Shown here in pieces: positions 54,134 through 64,000 of a DNA stretch of 64,000 bases. A program made the position numbers and the translations under genes. A model generated the notes under the pieces. The model worked only from the letters and a program-made list of their open reading frames with translations. It was not told where the DNA came from and searched no databases. Position 1 is the stretch's first letter. Each line of letters opens with the position of its first letter. Origin of the DNA: Verrucomicrobiia bacterium (GTDB taxonomy: Bacteria > Verrucomicrobiota > Verrucomicrobiia > Limisphaerales > UBA1100). Where the stretch lies: assembly GCA_014239365.1 (NCBI GenBank), contig JAAZZB010000083.1, positions 57,089 to 121,088 on the forward strand, in the 5' to 3' direction.

Positions 54134-54607
54134 TTACCAGCGGAAATGGGCAAACGCCTTGTTGGCCTGTGCCATCCGGTGGACCTCATCGCGGCGGCGA
54201 ATGCAATTGCCTTCACCGTTATACGCATCAAGAATTTCGTTGGCCAACGCCCGCTTCATCGGCGTGCCTTTTTTGGCCTTGGCAAATCCCACGATCCAAC
54301 GCAGGGCCAATGCTTCGGAACGTTCGCCGGTGACTTCCAGCGGCACTTGATATGTGGCGCCACCCACGCGGCGGCTTTTCACTTCCAAACGCGGCTTGGC
54401 GTTTTCCACGGCGCGTTGCAACACTTCCAGCGGCGTGGCGCCTTCCTGCTTCTCGCTAATTTGGTCGAACGCATCATACACCAGGCTTTGCGCGAGATTG
54501 CGCTTGCCGCATTTCATAATGGTGTTCACCAAACGCCCGATGAGCCGGCTGTGATGGCGGGCGTCGGTGCGTATCGTGCGTTTAACTGCTCTGCGTCTGC
54601 GTGACAT
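54134..54607 (-). CDS. rpsG: 30S ribosomal protein S7
   Basis: 157 residues, standard. 'MSRRRRAVKRTIRTDARHHS' start; 'LIGRLVNTIMKCGKRNLAQS' and 'VKSRRVGGATYQVPLEVTGE' then 'KGTPMKRALANEILDAYNGE' are canonical. S7 nucleates the 3' domain of 16S rRNA; in E. coli it represses the str operon. A terminator-like hairpin follows the gene. Confidence 0.97.
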   Translation of the reverse strand: MSRRRRAVKRTIRTDARHHSRLIGRLVNTIMKCGKRNLAQSLVYDAFDQISEKQEGATPLEVLQRAVENAKPRLEVKSRRVGGATYQVPLEVTGERSEALALRWIVGFAKAKKGTPMKRALANEILDAYNGEGNCIRRRDEVHRMAQANKAFAHFRW

Positions 54608-54616
54608 ATAAAATCC

Positions 54617-55003
54617 TTATTTCTTCTTGCCGGCCTTCGGGCGTTTCACGCCATACTTGGAACGGCTGACCCGGCGCTTCTCCACGCCGGCAGCATCGCG
54701 GGTGCCGCGTACCACGTGGTAACGCACACCCGGCAAATCTTTGATCCGACCGCCCCGCACGAGCACGATGGAGTGCTCCTGCAAACTGTGCCCCTCATCG
54801 GGGATGTAGGCGATAATCTCGTTCCCGTTGGTGAGGCGCACCTTACAAACTTTCCGCATCGCGGAGTTAGGTTTCTTCGGGGTACGCGTGTACACCTGCA
54901 GGCACACGCCCTGCCGGAAAGGACAGTTCTCAAGCGCGGGAGAAGTGCTCTTCTCCTTCGTTCGTTTCCGTCCCTTGCGGACCAGCTGATTAATTGTCGG
55001 CAT
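54617..55003 (-). CDS. rpsL: 30S ribosomal protein S12
   Basis: 128 residues. '[20 protein letters not shown]' start; '[20 protein letters not shown]' and '[20 protein letters not shown]' keep the lysines whose mutation gives streptomycin resistance in E. coli, so the sequence is of the sensitive type. There is no Shine-Dalgarno site: the ATG comes right after a U-tract, with a hairpin just before it. Ten bases ahead of rpsG. Confidence 0.97.
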   Translation of the reverse strand: MPTINQLVRKGRKRTKEKSTSPALENCPFRQGVCLQVYTRTPKKPNSAMRKVCKVRLTNGNEIIAYIPDEGHSLQEHSIVLVRGGRIKDLPGVRYHVVRGTRDAAGVEKRRVSRSKYGVKRPKAGKKK

Positions 55004-55006
55004 TAT

Positions 55007-55050
55007 AAAAAATAGTTCGCTTGCCTGCGCGTTGTCCGCGTCGGCAAGCG
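55007..55050 (-). promoter_or_regulatory. Attenuator-like leader hairpin directly before rpsL
   Basis: On the minus strand CGCTTGCC (55043-55050) pairs with GGCAAGCG (55018-55025), an 8-bp perfect stem with a 17-base loop that can itself fold (CGCG/CGCG). TTTTTT follows at 55012-55007 and the rpsL ATG three bases later. It can terminate transcripts starting at the promoter at 55064-55091 or read-through from rpoC. No known ribosomal-protein binding site was matched. Confidence 0.6.
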
Positions 55051-55063
55051 ATTCGGGGGCGGG

Positions 55064-55091
55064 ATAATACCAAAGGAAAATCCCGTTGCAA
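55064..55091 (-). promoter_or_regulatory. Probable sigma-70-type promoter for rpsL-rpsG
   Basis: On the minus strand TTGCAA (-35, 55091-55086) and TATTAT (-10, 55069-55064) are separated by 16 bases; the -10 matches five of six consensus positions and the -35 four of six. Transcription would begin near 55057, giving a leader of ~55 bases containing the hairpin at 55018-55050. An exact 11-base direct repeat GGAAAATCCCG (plus strand 55075-55085 and 55114-55124) lies inside and upstream of the promoter, a possible operator. Confidence 0.55.
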
Positions 55092-55180
55092 CAAGTTTTA
55101 TGAATTATTTTCGGGAAAATCCCGGGAGGCGTTATGACCCCCCAATTCCGGCCTTTTAGCCGGTTTTTCTTTCAAAAACC

Positions 55181-58100
55181 CTAACTTGCCATTTCTTCTT
55201 CGTCATCGAGCAGCAGATTCGGCGCTTCCACGGCTTCCACTTCCTCGACTTGTGGGTCGAGGCTGAGGTTGCGATGGCCGTCAAATCCCGTGCCGGCGGG
55301 GATAATGTGCCCCATAATTACGTTTTCCTTGAACCCACACAGGGGATCTTTTTTGCCCAAGGTGGCTGCCTCGGTCAACACGCGCGTGGTGTCCTGGAAA
55401 CTTGCGGCGGACAGAAAACTCTCCGTCTCGATGGAGGCCTTCGTGATGCCGAGGAGCACGGGGCTCGCTTCGGCGGGTTGGCCGCCCATTTGTTCGATCC
55501 GCTCGTTTTCTGCCTCAAAGATCAAGCGATCAATTTGTTCGCCCCACAAGAACGTGGTATCGCCGGGCTCAGTGATTTTCACTTTGCGCAGCATTTGGCG
55601 CACGATCATTTCGATGTGCTTGTCGGCGATGGTCACGCCCTGCAATCGATAAACTTCCTGCACCTCGTTGACGAGGAAGGCTTGCAGTGCGCTCACGCCG
55701 AGCACTTCAAGAATGTCATGCGGCACCATGGGGCCTTCAGTAAGTTGCTGGCCTTTCTTCACGATATCGTCTTTGAAAACGATGACGTGTTTGCCGATCG
55801 GAATCATGTGTTCCTCTTCCTCGCCGGATTCCTGATCCTGCACGATGACCGTGCGCTTGCCGCGCACAATGGCACCGAAGTCGACCTTGCCGTCGATCCG
55901 GGCAATCTCCGCAGCATCCTTTGGCTGGCGCGCTTCGAAGAGTTCCGAGACCCGCGGCAAACCGCCGGTGATGTCTTTGGTCTTGGACGTTTTGCGTGGC
56001 GTCTTGGCCAGCAGCGTGCCGGCTTGGATGGTGTCGTTGTCGCCCACCTGCACGTGCGCGCCGGCGGGGATGGGGTAATTGGCAATGACTTCCTTTTTCG
56101 AATCTTCAATAATGATTTGCGGATGCAGATCTTCTTTGTGCTCGATGACGACCATCGAATCCTGGCCGGTGGCTTCGTCCACTTCCATTTCCATGGTGAC
56201 GCCCTCGATGATGTCGTGGAAACGAATGCGGCCTTTTTTCTCTGAAAGAATCGGCACGTTGTACGGATCCCATTGCACGAACGTTTCGCCGGCCTTGACT
56301 TTTTCGCCATTGGCCACGGCGATCACCGCGCCGATGGGGATGTCGTAGGTTTCCAGTTCGGCATCCGTCTTGGCATCGCGTACGATGACAGAGCCGTTTT
56401 TGTTAAGCACAATGTGGCTGCCATCCTGCAGATCCACAATGCGAAGCCCTTCATATTGGACGACACCGGCTTTCTTAGATTTAATTTCCGGCTGCTTAAA
56501 GACCGCCGAAGCGGTGCCGCCAATGTGGAAGGTGCGCATGGTCAGCTGCGTGCCGGGCTCGCCAATGGATTGCGCGGCGATGATGCCCACCGCCTGCCCA
56601 AGCTCGGCGGTGTGGCCGGTGGCGTGGTTGCGGCCGTAGCAATGGGCGCAGACGCCCTGCTTGTTTTCGCAGGTGAGTACGGAGCGCACTTTCACTTTGT
56701 CGATGCCGGCATCTTCAATAGCCTTGGCGTGAGCTTCGTCAAATTCCACGCCGGCTTTGATGAGTTTTTCATCGGGCTTAATGGGGTTGATGATGCTGTC
56801 GCACGAGTGTCGGCCCACCAGACGATCAGCCAAATGCACGACTTCCTCTTCACCCTCTTGAATCGCCTCAACCCAAATACCGTTGTTGGTGCCGCAGTTC
56901 ATTTCCTGAATGATGACGTCCTGCGACACATCCACGAGCTTGCGGGTCATGTAGCCGGAGTCGGCGGTTTTCAGCGCGGTATCGGCCAGGCCTTTGCGCG
57001 CACCGTGTGTGGAGATGAAGTACTCCAGCACCGTGAGGCCCTCGCGGAAGTTTGAGAGGATAGGTTTCTCGATGATGTCGCCGCTGGGCTTGGCCATGAG
57101 GCCGCGCAGACCGGCGAGCTGCCGGACTTGCTGGCGGTTGCCGCGCGCACCAGAGTCCACCATGAGCGCGACGGGGTTGTATTCTTCCTTGCCCTGATTG
57201 GTCTCGAGGGTTTGGAGCATCACGTTGGCAATCTTGTCCGTCGCGTGCGTCCAAACATCGATGATCTTATTGTAACGCTCGCCCGGCGTGATGACGCCTT
57301 TGCGGTATTGTTTCTCCACATCGGCGATTTCTTTTTCGGCGCCTTTGATTTCCTGACCTTTTTCCTTCGGGATGATCATATCATCAATGCCGATGGAAGC
57401 GCCGGATTTGGTGGCCTCGCGGAAGCCAAGTTCTTTGAGGCGGTCGAGAGTCTCCACCGTTTTTTTGTGGCCGGCGGTCTTGTAAGATTCGGAAATGAGA
57501 TCGCCAATTTTGCCTTTGCCGACTTCGAAATTTGCGAAGCCCAGTTCCTCGGGCCAAATCTCGCTGAAAATCACGCGGCCGACGGTGGTCTCGATGACTA
57601 CGTCTTCTGAATTGCCGTAAACCGTTTCCTTGTCGCGATCGGGATTAGCGATGCGAATGGTGGTGTGCGTGTCGACCACACCTTCATCCAACGCGAAGAG
57701 CACTTCGGACTTGCTGCCAAACAACATTTTGCGGCCGTCCTTTTTATACTTCTTCTTGTTCATCTTCTCAGGATTCACCGTGAGATAATAGCAACCGAGC
57801 GTGATGTCCTGCGTGGGCGTCATGATCGGTCGACCGCTGGACGGGCTGAAAATATTATTGGGCGCCAGCATCAACAGCCGCGCTTCCATTTGCGCCTCCA
57901 CTGAGAGTGGCAAATGCACCGCCATTTGGTCGCCGTCGAAGTCTGCGTTGTACGCGGTACACACCAGCGGATGCACGCGGATCGCCTCGCCTTCAATCAG
58001 CACCGGCTCGAATGCCTGCACGGAAAGACGGTGCAAGGTGGGCGCGCGGTTAAGCAATACCGGATGGCCTTTGGTGACCTCCTCGAGCACGTCCCACACT

Positions 58101-59335
58101 TCCGAGGTTTGACGCTCGATGAGTTTTTTGGCGGAACGCACGGTGTGCACGTAACCCAATTCTTTGAGACGGCGGATGATGAATGGCTCGAACAACACGA
58201 GCGCCATTTTTTTGGGTAACCCGCATTGGTGCAGCTTCAGCTCCGGCCCGACGACAATCACCGAGCGACCGGAATAATCCACGCGCTTACCGAGCAGGTT
58301 TTGGCGGAAGCGACCGCCTTTGCCTTTGAGCATATCGGAAAGACTTTTCAATGCGCGATTGCCCGCGCCGGTCACGGCGCGTCCGTGGCGTCCGTTGTCG
58401 AACAACGCATCCACCGCTTCCTGCAACATCCGTTTCTCATTGCGGATGATGACCTCGGGGGTCTTCAACTGCGTCAGATTTTTCAGGCGGTTGTTGCGGT
58501 TAATGACGCGCCGATATAAATCGTTCAAATCACTCGTGGCAAAACGGCCACCTTCCAACGGCACGAGCGGACGCAAATCCGGCGGGATCACCGGCAGCAC
58601 CGTAAGCACCATCCATTCCGGACGCGATCCGGAGGCTTCAAAGCCCTGAAAAAGTTTGATGCGTTTGGCGAGTTTTTTGCGGATTTGCTTGGAGCGCGTT
58701 TTGGTCATCGCTTCCTGCAACTCCACCACGCCCGCGGCGAGGTCAATCTTCTCAAGCGCATCGTGCACCGCCTGCGCGCCCATCGCGGCCTCGAATGAAT
58801 CGTAGCCATAAGTGGCACGCGCCTCGCGGAATTCCTCTTCGGTAAGTAATTGATTTCGCTCCAGTGGCGTTTCGCCCGGATCCACCACGAGATAATCTTC
58901 GTAGTAAATAACGCGCTCGAGATGGCGGCCGGTCATATCCAGCATCAAGCCGAGGCGCGAAGGCATACATTTGAAAAACCAAATGTGGGTGGCCGGCACG
59001 GAAAGATCGATGTGGCCCATCCGCTCGCGGCGCACGCGGGCGAGAGTAACTTCGACGCCGCAGCGATCGCACACGACGCCTTTGTATTTGATGCGCTTGT
59101 ATTTGCCGCACGAGCATTCCCAGTCTTTAACGGGGCCGAAAATGCGTTCGCAAAAGAGGCCGCCTTTCTCGGGCTTGAAGGTGCGGTAGTTGATGGTCTC
59201 GGGATTTTTGACCTCCCCCTTGGACCAGCGCCGAATGGATTCGGGGCCGGCAACGGAGAGGGCAACGTGATCCACAAGGTTCACGCGTTCGAGTCCCAGC
59301 AATTCACGGGCGGATTGATTGGCAGTGTCGCTCAT
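55181..59335 (-). CDS. rpoC: RNA polymerase beta' subunit
   Basis: 1384 residues. First zinc site '[20 protein letters not shown]'; active-site motif '[17 protein letters not shown]' with the three Mg-binding Asp; second zinc site '[19 protein letters not shown]'; bridge helix and trigger-loop region '[19 protein letters not shown]'. No large insertion beyond the usual bacterial set was noticed, although the C-terminal part '[20 protein letters not shown]' is standard. The last residues are acidic ('[11 protein letters not shown]'). Follows rpoB by 28 bases. Confidence 0.99.
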   Translation of the reverse strand: MSDTANQSARELLGLERVNLVDHVALSVAGPESIRRWSKGEVKNPETINYRTFKPEKGGLFCERIFGPVKDWECSCGKYKRIKYKGVVCDRCGVEVTLARVRRERMGHIDLSVPATHIWFFKCMPSRLGLMLDMTGRHLERVIYYEDYLVVDPGETPLERNQLLTEEEFREARATYGYDSFEAAMGAQAVHDALEKIDLAAGVVELQEAMTKTRSKQIRKKLAKRIKLFQGFEASGSRPEWMVLTVLPVIPPDLRPLVPLEGGRFATSDLNDLYRRVINRNNRLKNLTQLKTPEVIIRNEKRMLQEAVDALFDNGRHGRAVTGAGNRALKSLSDMLKGKGGRFRQNLLGKRVDYSGRSVIVVGPELKLHQCGLPKKMALVLFEPFIIRRLKELGYVHTVRSAKKLIERQTSEVWDVLEEVTKGHPVLLNRAPTLHRLSVQAFEPVLIEGEAIRVHPLVCTAYNADFDGDQMAVHLPLSVEAQMEARLLMLAPNNIFSPSSGRPIMTPTQDITLGCYYLTVNPEKMNKKKYKKDGRKMLFGSKSEVLFALDEGVVDTHTTIRIANPDRDKETVYGNSEDVVIETTVGRVIFSEIWPEELGFANFEVGKGKIGDLISESYKTAGHKKTVETLDRLKELGFREATKSGASIGIDDMIIPKEKGQEIKGAEKEIADVEKQYRKGVITPGERYNKIIDVWTHATDKIANVMLQTLETNQGKEEYNPVALMVDSGARGNRQQVRQLAGLRGLMAKPSGDIIEKPILSNFREGLTVLEYFISTHGARKGLADTALKTADSGYMTRKLVDVSQDVIIQEMNCGTNNGIWVEAIQEGEEEVVHLADRLVGRHSCDSIINPIKPDEKLIKAGVEFDEAHAKAIEDAGIDKVKVRSVLTCENKQGVCAHCYGRNHATGHTAELGQAVGIIAAQSIGEPGTQLTMRTFHIGGTASAVFKQPEIKSKKAGVVQYEGLRIVDLQDGSHIVLNKNGSVIVRDAKTDAELETYDIPIGAVIAVANGEKVKAGETFVQWDPYNVPILSEKKGRIRFHDIIEGVTMEMEVDEATGQDSMVVIEHKEDLHPQIIIEDSKKEVIANYPIPAGAHVQVGDNDTIQAGTLLAKTPRKTSKTKDITGGLPRVSELFEARQPKDAAEIARIDGKVDFGAIVRGKRTVIVQDQESGEEEEHMIPIGKHVIVFKDDIVKKGQQLTEGPMVPHDILEVLGVSALQAFLVNEVQEVYRLQGVTIADKHIEMIVRQMLRKVKITEPGDTTFLWGEQIDRLIFEAENERIEQMGGQPAEASPVLLGITKASIETESFLSAASFQDTTRVLTEAATLGKKDPLCGFKENVIMGHIIPAGTGFDGHRNLSLDPQVEEVEAVEAPNLLLDDEEEMAS

Positions 59336-59363
59336 ATTTTTTCCAAATTACGTTTGTTACAGA

Positions 59364-62300
59364 TTAGCTGGCGAGAATGGCCAAGGTGTCGTCAGCTTCG
59401 GCTTGGTTGTCGGCGGGGTTGGTGTAGCCCACGCCCACCTCGAGGCCGAGGGATTTCATTTCCTTGACGAGCACGTTGAAGGATTCCGGAATGCCGGCGT
59501 CCAGCGTGTTGTCGCCTTTCACGATGCTCTCGTAAATGCGGGTGCGTCCCTGCACGTCGTCGGACTTGACGGTGAGTAGTTCCTGCAACGTGTAGGCCGC
59601 GCCGTACGATTCCATGGCCCACACCTCCATTTCTCCGAACCGCTGGCCGCCGTACTGCGCTTTGCCGCCCAGAGGTTGCTGGGTGACGAGGCTGTACGGG
59701 CCCACTGCACGGGCGTGAATTTTGTCCGCCACGAGGTGGCCGAGCTTCATCATGTAAATGTAGCCGACCACGATTTCCTGGTCGAACCGATCTCCACTAA
59801 GGCCGTCGTACAAATAAGCCTTGCCGTTTTCGCCGACCAATCGGTCGTTGCTCAATGCCTTCGCCTGTTCGAGGTAACTGCGGATATCTGTTTCCGAAAT
59901 GCCATCGAACACAGGCGTGGCAAAGTGAAGCCCCAACAATTTGGCGGCCCAACCGAGGTGAGTTTCGAGCACCTGCCCCACGTTCATGCGCGAAGGCACG
60001 CCGAGCGGGTTGAGCACGATGTCCACCGGAGTGCCGTCCTTGAGATAAGGCATGTCTTCCTCAGGCACGATCTTGGCGACCACACCTTTGTTGCCGTGGC
60101 GGCCGGCCATTTTGTCGCCAACCGAAAGTTTGCGTTTGGAGGCGATGTAAACTTTCACCTGCTTGACTACACCGGGATCCACATCGGTGCCCGCTTCCAC
60201 GCGGTCCGCTTCATCTGCATGGGCCGTTTTCAAATCCTCAAAACGCTTGAGAAAGGTCCCAAGAATTTCGTTGATCTTGTTGCGGATAGGCGAGGGATCA
60301 ATCTCGATCTTATCATAAACACTCGCCAACTTGCGCAGAAGGGTTTTGGTAATCTTGCGGTTGGCAGGGATGATGATCTCGCCGGTCTCGCTGTTGACCA
60401 CATCGAGCGGGATTTTTTCACCAAGCAAAATGTTCGAGAGCGACTCAGTGAGTTGCTCCTGCAAATCGGTGAGCCGTTTCTTGTATTCATCGGCCACCTG
60501 TTTCTCGCCTTTTTTGCTGGACGTCTTGGTGTCCTTCTCTTTTTTGGAGGAGACCTTCACATCCATCACGATGCCGTAAGTCCCACTGGGAACTTTGAGC
60601 GAGGTGTCTTTCACGTCAGCAGCTTTTTCACCAAAAATGGCGCGCAGCAGACGCTCTTCCGGGGCCAGTTCGGTTTCGCTCTTGGGCGTGATTTTGCCAA
60701 CGAGAATGTCGCCCGGCTTCACTTCCGCGCCCACGCGAATGACGCCATCGGCGCTCAAATCCGCCAACGCTTCCTCGCCGACATTTGGAATGTCGCGCGT
60801 GATTTCTTCCGGGCCAAGCTTGGTGTCGCGCGCGCCCACTTCATATTCCGCGATATGAATGGAGGTGAACACATCATCTTTCACCACGCGTTCGCTGAGC
60901 ATGATGGCATCCTCAAAGTTGTAGCCATTCCACGGCATAAACGCCACGAGCACATTCTTGCCGAGCGCGAGCTCGCCGTCCTCGGTGCAGGGGCCATCGG
61001 CGATGACTTGCCCTTTTTTCAGGGATTCATTGAGGCGCACCAGCGGTTTTTGGTTTACGCAGGTACCGGCGTTGGACCGCATGAACTTGCGCATTTCATA
61101 CACCCACATTCCGGATTCCGGATCGTGTTTGAACTTCCGCTTGTTGACCGGCATTTCGCCATCCTTGGTGATGATAATGCGATCGCCAGTGACCGATGCG
61201 ACTTTGCCGGCCACTTCAGATTTCACCACCGCGCAGGAATCCTCGGCCAATCGCCGCTCCATGCCTGTGGCCACTAAAGGAGCCTCGGTGATCAATAGCG
61301 GCACGGCCTGCCGTTGCATGTTCGAGCCCATCAACGCGCGGTTCGCGTCATCATGCTCGAGGAAGGGAATCAACCCCGCCGCCACGGAAACTAATTGTTT
61401 GGGCGACACGTCCATGTAATGCACGCCCTTGGGCTCCACATCAATGAAGTCACCCCGCCGTCGGCAGGAAACGAACTCGGTCAAAAATTTACCTTTGTCG
61501 TCAATCTTCGCATTGGCCTGAGCCACCGTGAAGTTTTCCTCGGCATCGGCGGTAAGGTAATCGAGCTTATCCGTCACCCGCCCTTTTTCCACTTTACGAT
61601 AGGGGCATTCGAGAAAGCCAAATTCATTCACGCGCGCAAACGTGGCCAAGCTCGCGATGAGCCCGATGTTTGGACCTTCGGGAGTTTCCACCGGACAAAT
61701 GCGTCCGTAATGGCTCGGGTGCACATCGCGCACCTCAAAGCCCGCACGCTCGCGCGACAGGCCGCCCGGGCCAAGCGCGGAGAGGCGCCGCTTGTGCGTC
61801 GTCTCGGCCAACGGATTGATTTGATCCATGAACTGGCTGAGCTGACTGCGCCCAAAGAAATCGCGGATCACTGCCGAAAGCGCTTTCGGGTTCACCAATT
61901 TGGCGGGTGTCATCGTGCCGCTTTCGCGATCGAACAACGTCATCCGTTCTTTCACCAAACGCTCCGTGCGGGCAAGCCCCACGCGGCATTGGTTGGAAAG
62001 TAATTCACCCACGGTACGCACGCGGCGACTGCCGAGGTGATCAATATCGTCCAGCACGCCGTCGCCCATTTTGAGGGTGAGCAAGTAGCGGGTGGCCTCC
62101 ACGAGATCGTGGCGGGTGAGCACGCGGGATTGCTTGGGATCCTCGAAGCCAAGTTTCTGCCCGATCTTGTAACGACCCACGCGACCGAGATCGTAGCGTT
62201 TGGGATCAAAGAACAATCGCTTAAGCAGCGCGCGGCTGTTGGCCACGGTGGGCGGATCTCCGGGGCGCAGACGGCTGTAAATTTCCTTGAGTGCTTCCTC

Positions 62301-63215
62301 CTCGTTATGAGTTGGATCTTTCCTCATGCACTTGATGATGAGCCCTTCATCGCGGGTGGTATCCACCACACGAATTTTGCCCGAGCTCACCGCGGCAATT
62401 TGCTTCAGCACCGCCTTGGACAGCGGCTCGAACGCGCGCGCCACGATCACGTTTTTCTCAGTATCCACCGCGTCCTCCACCAACACGAGGTTGGCCAGGT
62501 TCGCGTGTTTCTCGGCTGCCTTGAGAGAGATTTCTTCGATGTCGTAAAACAGCTCAAGAATTTCTGTGTCCGTGCCCTTGAGGGATTCGTCCTCGAGAAA
62601 ACACAGCGCCCGGAAAAACGTGGTAATCAAAAACTTACGACGCCGTTTCTTGCGATCGAGATACACATACAACAAATCGCTGGTATCATACTGCGCCTCA
62701 AACCACGACCCGCGATCGGGGATGATGCGGAACGAATGCAGCATCTTGCCGTTCGCGTGCTGAGAAGCCTCAAACGCCAGACCCGGCGAACGATGCAACT
62801 GGCTGACCACCACGCGCTCCGCGCCATTAATCACAAAGCTGCCGGAGGGCGTCATCAGAGGCATCTCGCCCATGAACACTTTTTCCTCCTTCACGCCCTT
62901 CCCTTCCTTCAGCTGAAACGTCACGTACAGCGCCGCGCCGTATGTGCCGCCATCCTCGAGGGATTCAAGCCAGGTTTGCTTGGGCGGGGTGATTTCATAG
63001 CTATGAAAATCGAGCATGATATTCCCATCGTAACTTTCGATGGGAAACACTTCTTTGAACACGGCCTGAAGGCCTTCGTTCTTGCGCTTTTCAGGCGCGG
63101 TGTTGATCTGCAGAAAATCGACGTAAGAGTCGCTCTGGATTTCAATGAGGTTGGGCGGTTTAATGACCTCATTAATTTTGCCGAAGTTGATCCGCTCGTT
63201 TTTGTTCGCTGCCAT
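59364..63215 (-). CDS. rpoB: RNA polymerase beta subunit
   Basis: 1283 residues. The rifampicin-binding cluster reads '[20 protein letters not shown]' then '[20 protein letters not shown]'; positions equivalent to E. coli D516, H526 and S531 are wild type. '[15 protein letters not shown]' and '[20 protein letters not shown]' carry catalytic-site lysines; '[20 protein letters not shown]' is near the end. A Lys-rich insertion ('[20 protein letters not shown]') lies around residue 900. Between rplL (180-base gap with hairpins) and rpoC. Confidence 0.99.
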   Translation of the reverse strand: MAANKNERINFGKINEVIKPPNLIEIQSDSYVDFLQINTAPEKRKNEGLQAVFKEVFPIESYDGNIMLDFHSYEITPPKQTWLESLEDGGTYGAALYVTFQLKEGKGVKEEKVFMGEMPLMTPSGSFVINGAERVVVSQLHRSPGLAFEASQHANGKMLHSFRIIPDRGSWFEAQYDTSDLLYVYLDRKKRRRKFLITTFFRALCFLEDESLKGTDTEILELFYDIEEISLKAAEKHANLANLVLVEDAVDTEKNVIVARAFEPLSKAVLKQIAAVSSGKIRVVDTTRDEGLIIKCMRKDPTHNEEEALKEIYSRLRPGDPPTVANSRALLKRLFFDPKRYDLGRVGRYKIGQKLGFEDPKQSRVLTRHDLVEATRYLLTLKMGDGVLDDIDHLGSRRVRTVGELLSNQCRVGLARTERLVKERMTLFDRESGTMTPAKLVNPKALSAVIRDFFGRSQLSQFMDQINPLAETTHKRRLSALGPGGLSRERAGFEVRDVHPSHYGRICPVETPEGPNIGLIASLATFARVNEFGFLECPYRKVEKGRVTDKLDYLTADAEENFTVAQANAKIDDKGKFLTEFVSCRRRGDFIDVEPKGVHYMDVSPKQLVSVAAGLIPFLEHDDANRALMGSNMQRQAVPLLITEAPLVATGMERRLAEDSCAVVKSEVAGKVASVTGDRIIITKDGEMPVNKRKFKHDPESGMWVYEMRKFMRSNAGTCVNQKPLVRLNESLKKGQVIADGPCTEDGELALGKNVLVAFMPWNGYNFEDAIMLSERVVKDDVFTSIHIAEYEVGARDTKLGPEEITRDIPNVGEEALADLSADGVIRVGAEVKPGDILVGKITPKSETELAPEERLLRAIFGEKAADVKDTSLKVPSGTYGIVMDVKVSSKKEKDTKTSSKKGEKQVADEYKKRLTDLQEQLTESLSNILLGEKIPLDVVNSETGEIIIPANRKITKTLLRKLASVYDKIEIDPSPIRNKINEILGTFLKRFEDLKTAHADEADRVEAGTDVDPGVVKQVKVYIASKRKLSVGDKMAGRHGNKGVVAKIVPEEDMPYLKDGTPVDIVLNPLGVPSRMNVGQVLETHLGWAAKLLGLHFATPVFDGISETDIRSYLEQAKALSNDRLVGENGKAYLYDGLSGDRFDQEIVVGYIYMMKLGHLVADKIHARAVGPYSLVTQQPLGGKAQYGGQRFGEMEVWAMESYGAAYTLQELLTVKSDDVQGRTRIYESIVKGDNTLDAGIPESFNVLVKEMKSLGLEVGVGYTNPADNQAEADDTLAILAS

Positions 63216-63315
63216 ATCGCTATTGTTCTGTGCCGGCTACTGGCCGACGGGGTTACCCCCAAATTGTTGTCACGTTAACCCATCCAAGAGCGGCTCCGCA
63301 GATCCGCTTGTGTGT

Positions 63316-63377
63316 GCCCCGGCCAATCGCTTTCGCAATCACCGGGGCGACCGGCGGAGGATGCTCCCCCCGCCGGT
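63316..63377 (-). promoter_or_regulatory. Twin hairpins in the rplL-rpoB gap
   Basis: On the minus strand ACCGGCGG/CCGCCGGT (arms 63370-63377 and 63350-63357) is followed by GCCCCGG/CCGGGGC (63342-63348 and 63316-63322) that encloses 'TTGCGAAAGCGA', a GAAA-capped inner stem. Neither is followed by a U-tract. In E. coli this same gap holds an attenuator and an RNase III processing site that lower rpoBC expression relative to rplL; a similar role is inferred. Confidence 0.5.
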
Positions 63378-63395
63378 GCCCGGTAAAAAACCAAG

Positions 63396-63776
63396 CTACT
63401 TGAGCTCGACCTTCGCGCCGGCTTCTTCGAGCGCTTTCTTGGCCGCTTCGGCCTCGTCTTTGCTCACGCCTTCCAGCAGCGGGGTGGGCGCGCTTTCCAC
63501 AAGATCCTTGGCTTCTTTCAAGCCCAGATCGCTCTTGATGGAACGCACCGCTTTAATGCAGGGAATCTTTTTGCCGCCGTCGCCGACGAAGATCACGTCA
63601 AAGGAATCCTTCTCCTCTGCCGCTTCGCCACCGCCTGCGGCGGGGCCGGCCACGGCCACTGCTGCGGGAGCAGCGGCACTGACGTCCCATTTCTCTTCAA
63701 GTTTTTTTACCAGATCGGCGGCCTCAATCACGCTGAGGTCGCTCAAGCTGTCTACAATTTTATCCAGATCTGCCAT
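63396..63776 (-). CDS. rplL: 50S ribosomal protein L7/L12
   Basis: 126 residues, standard. N-terminal dimerisation domain '[20 protein letters not shown]', an Ala/Gly/Pro hinge ('[20 protein letters not shown]'), and the C-terminal factor-binding domain '[20 protein letters not shown]'. It recruits translation factors to the stalk. No Shine-Dalgarno site precedes the ATG. Its usual upstream partner rplJ is absent: immediately upstream lies AT-rich sequence that reads as truA and fimV fragments, so the native promoter of rplL is not visible. Confidence 0.97.
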   Translation of the reverse strand: MADLDKIVDSLSDLSVIEAADLVKKLEEKWDVSAAAPAAVAVAGPAAGGGEAAEEKDSFDVIFVGDGGKKIPCIKAVRSIKSDLGLKEAKDLVESAPTPLLEGVSKDEAEAAKKALEEAGAKVELK

Positions 63777-63871
63777 TTTGTCTTTTCTGTTGTTTTTTGT
63801 TTTTGAAGTCCAAAGTAATTAGTCCCTTGATATTCAAGCCCTAAGGCTACTCGTTTTATCTTTTTAGGCAT
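63752..63871 (-). pseudogene. truA: Truncated TruA (tRNA pseudouridine synthase A) N-terminus, AT-rich
   Basis: The minus strand from the ATG at 63871 reads [20 protein letters not shown] then '[11 protein letters not shown]' before running into the rplL start in another frame and stopping at 63752 (39 codons). '[17 protein letters not shown]' matches the first strand and 'YDGs.y.GWQ' loop of TruA. Homology ends within about ten bases of the rplL ATG, so the gene is cut off there. GC content is about 30% against ~57% in the neighbours, with AAA-, ATA- and TTA-rich codons. Too short for the ORF track. It indicates foreign or misjoined DNA. Confidence 0.7.
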
Positions 63872-64000
63872 GAGAAAATTTTTTCAATAGATTCTGAATT
63901 ATCAATCTATTTTCTTCTGACAGATTTTTTTCAGACAATACTTCTTGAAGTAATTCTTGGGCTTTAGCAGTTTGACCCATCTCAAATAAACTTCTCGATA
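63864..64000 (-). CDS. FimV-like protein, C-terminal TPR end (runs off right edge), AT-rich
   Basis: The minus strand from the window edge reads 'SRSLFEMGQTAKAQELLQEV' then 'LSEKNLSEENRLIIQNLLKK' and stops at 63864. This is the pattern of the FimV/HubP C-terminal TPR module ('..LARAYIDMGD.EGAR.LLEEVL..'). The stop overlaps the TruA ATG by eight bases, and fimV followed by truA is a typical gammaproteobacterial order. Composition (~30% GC) differs sharply from the rest of the window. Confidence 0.6.
   Translation of the reverse strand, partial: SRSLFEMGQTAKAQELLQEVLSEKNLSEENRLIIQNLLKKFSHA

Noticed and set aside
55148-55163. CCGGC/GCCGG hairpin after rpoC as its terminator
   Set aside because: The U-tract lies on the plus-strand side; on the rpoC strand it is followed by AATTGGGGGG, so it is not a normal terminator for rpoC.
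59676-61277. 533-residue plus-strand ORF opposite rpoB
   Set aside because: Shadow of rpoB: the minus-strand frame is a complete, unmistakable beta subunit, and the plus frame is His/Arg-rich with no family match.
62037-63278. 413-residue plus-strand ORF opposite the rpoB start
   Set aside because: Same cause; codon constraint of the GC-rich antisense gene keeps the frame open.
63780-63863. Possible tRNA or rplL promoter in the AT-rich leader
   Set aside because: The sequence translates as a TruA N-terminus in one frame and does not fold as a cloverleaf; any promoter there would be of foreign origin.

Overview
ORGANISM. The window reads as a GC-rich (roughly 55-60% by eye) Verrucomicrobiota-like chromosome, probably free-living and marine or aquatic. 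The evidence is a membrane-dehydrogenase-type protein with a CxxCH haem motif of the PVC kind, FG-GAP/ASPIC-UnbV and PQQ-like beta-propeller exported proteins, SGNH hydrolases, Gfo/Idh/MocA and SMP-30 enzymes, frequent alternative starts with weak Shine-Dalgarno sites, and several families of palindromic intergenic repeats. This is inference from gene content; no 16S rRNA gene is present. LAYOUT. 1-3.7 kb: the start of a SurA-like chaperone gene (runs off the left edge), cutA, a large FG-GAP lipoprotein-like gene and a small unknown gene. 3.7-8.3 kb (minus): a tightly packed hom-thrC-lysC cluster whose last member is a deoxyhypusine-synthase-like gene coupled to lysC by an ATGA overlap. 8.4-16.3 kb: a dicarboxylate/glutamate symporter, enolase, a DUF433/DUF5615 toxin-antitoxin-like pair, a DksA/TraR zinc-finger protein, an exported methyltransferase and several small exported or membrane proteins, with palindromic repeats between them. 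16.4-35.3 kb: accessory metabolism and envelope genes (DUF3800, a 1465-residue haem protein, an SGNH hydrolase, GNAT, two PQQ-like propellers, a TPR lipoprotein, an SMP-30 lactonase), an Nramp-like permease, a divergent EF-G paralogue and a sodium:solute symporter. 35.4-63.8 kb (all minus): a fused transcription/translation supercluster in the order rplL-rpoB-rpoC-rpsL-rpsG-fusA-rpsJ-rplC-rplD-rplW-rplB-rpsS-rplV-rpsC-rplP-rpmC-rpsQ-rplN-rplX-rplE-rpsN-rpsH-rplF-rplR-rpsE-rplO-secY-map-infA-rpmJ-rpsM-rpsK-rpsD-rpoA-rplQ, closed by a clear Rho-independent terminator. tuf and rpmD are missing from their usual places. HOW IT WORKS TOGETHER. The left part couples aspartate-family amino-acid synthesis with a polyamine-type enzyme. 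The middle part is a nutrient-scavenging and periplasmic-oxidation repertoire. The right part builds ribosomes, RNA polymerase and the Sec pore. MOST NOTABLE. (1) Ribosomal protein L5 carries about 190 extra C-terminal residues forming two annexin-like repeats with GAGTD motifs. (2) S11, S5, L17, L18 and L22 also carry large unusual extensions or insertions, including an RGG/Gly-rich head on S5. (3) At the far right, just upstream of rplL, base composition falls to about 30% GC; there the sequence encodes a FimV-like C-terminus overlapping a truncated TruA N-terminus, a gammaproteobacterial gene order, in the place where rplJ is expected. This looks like a chimeric or recombination junction.
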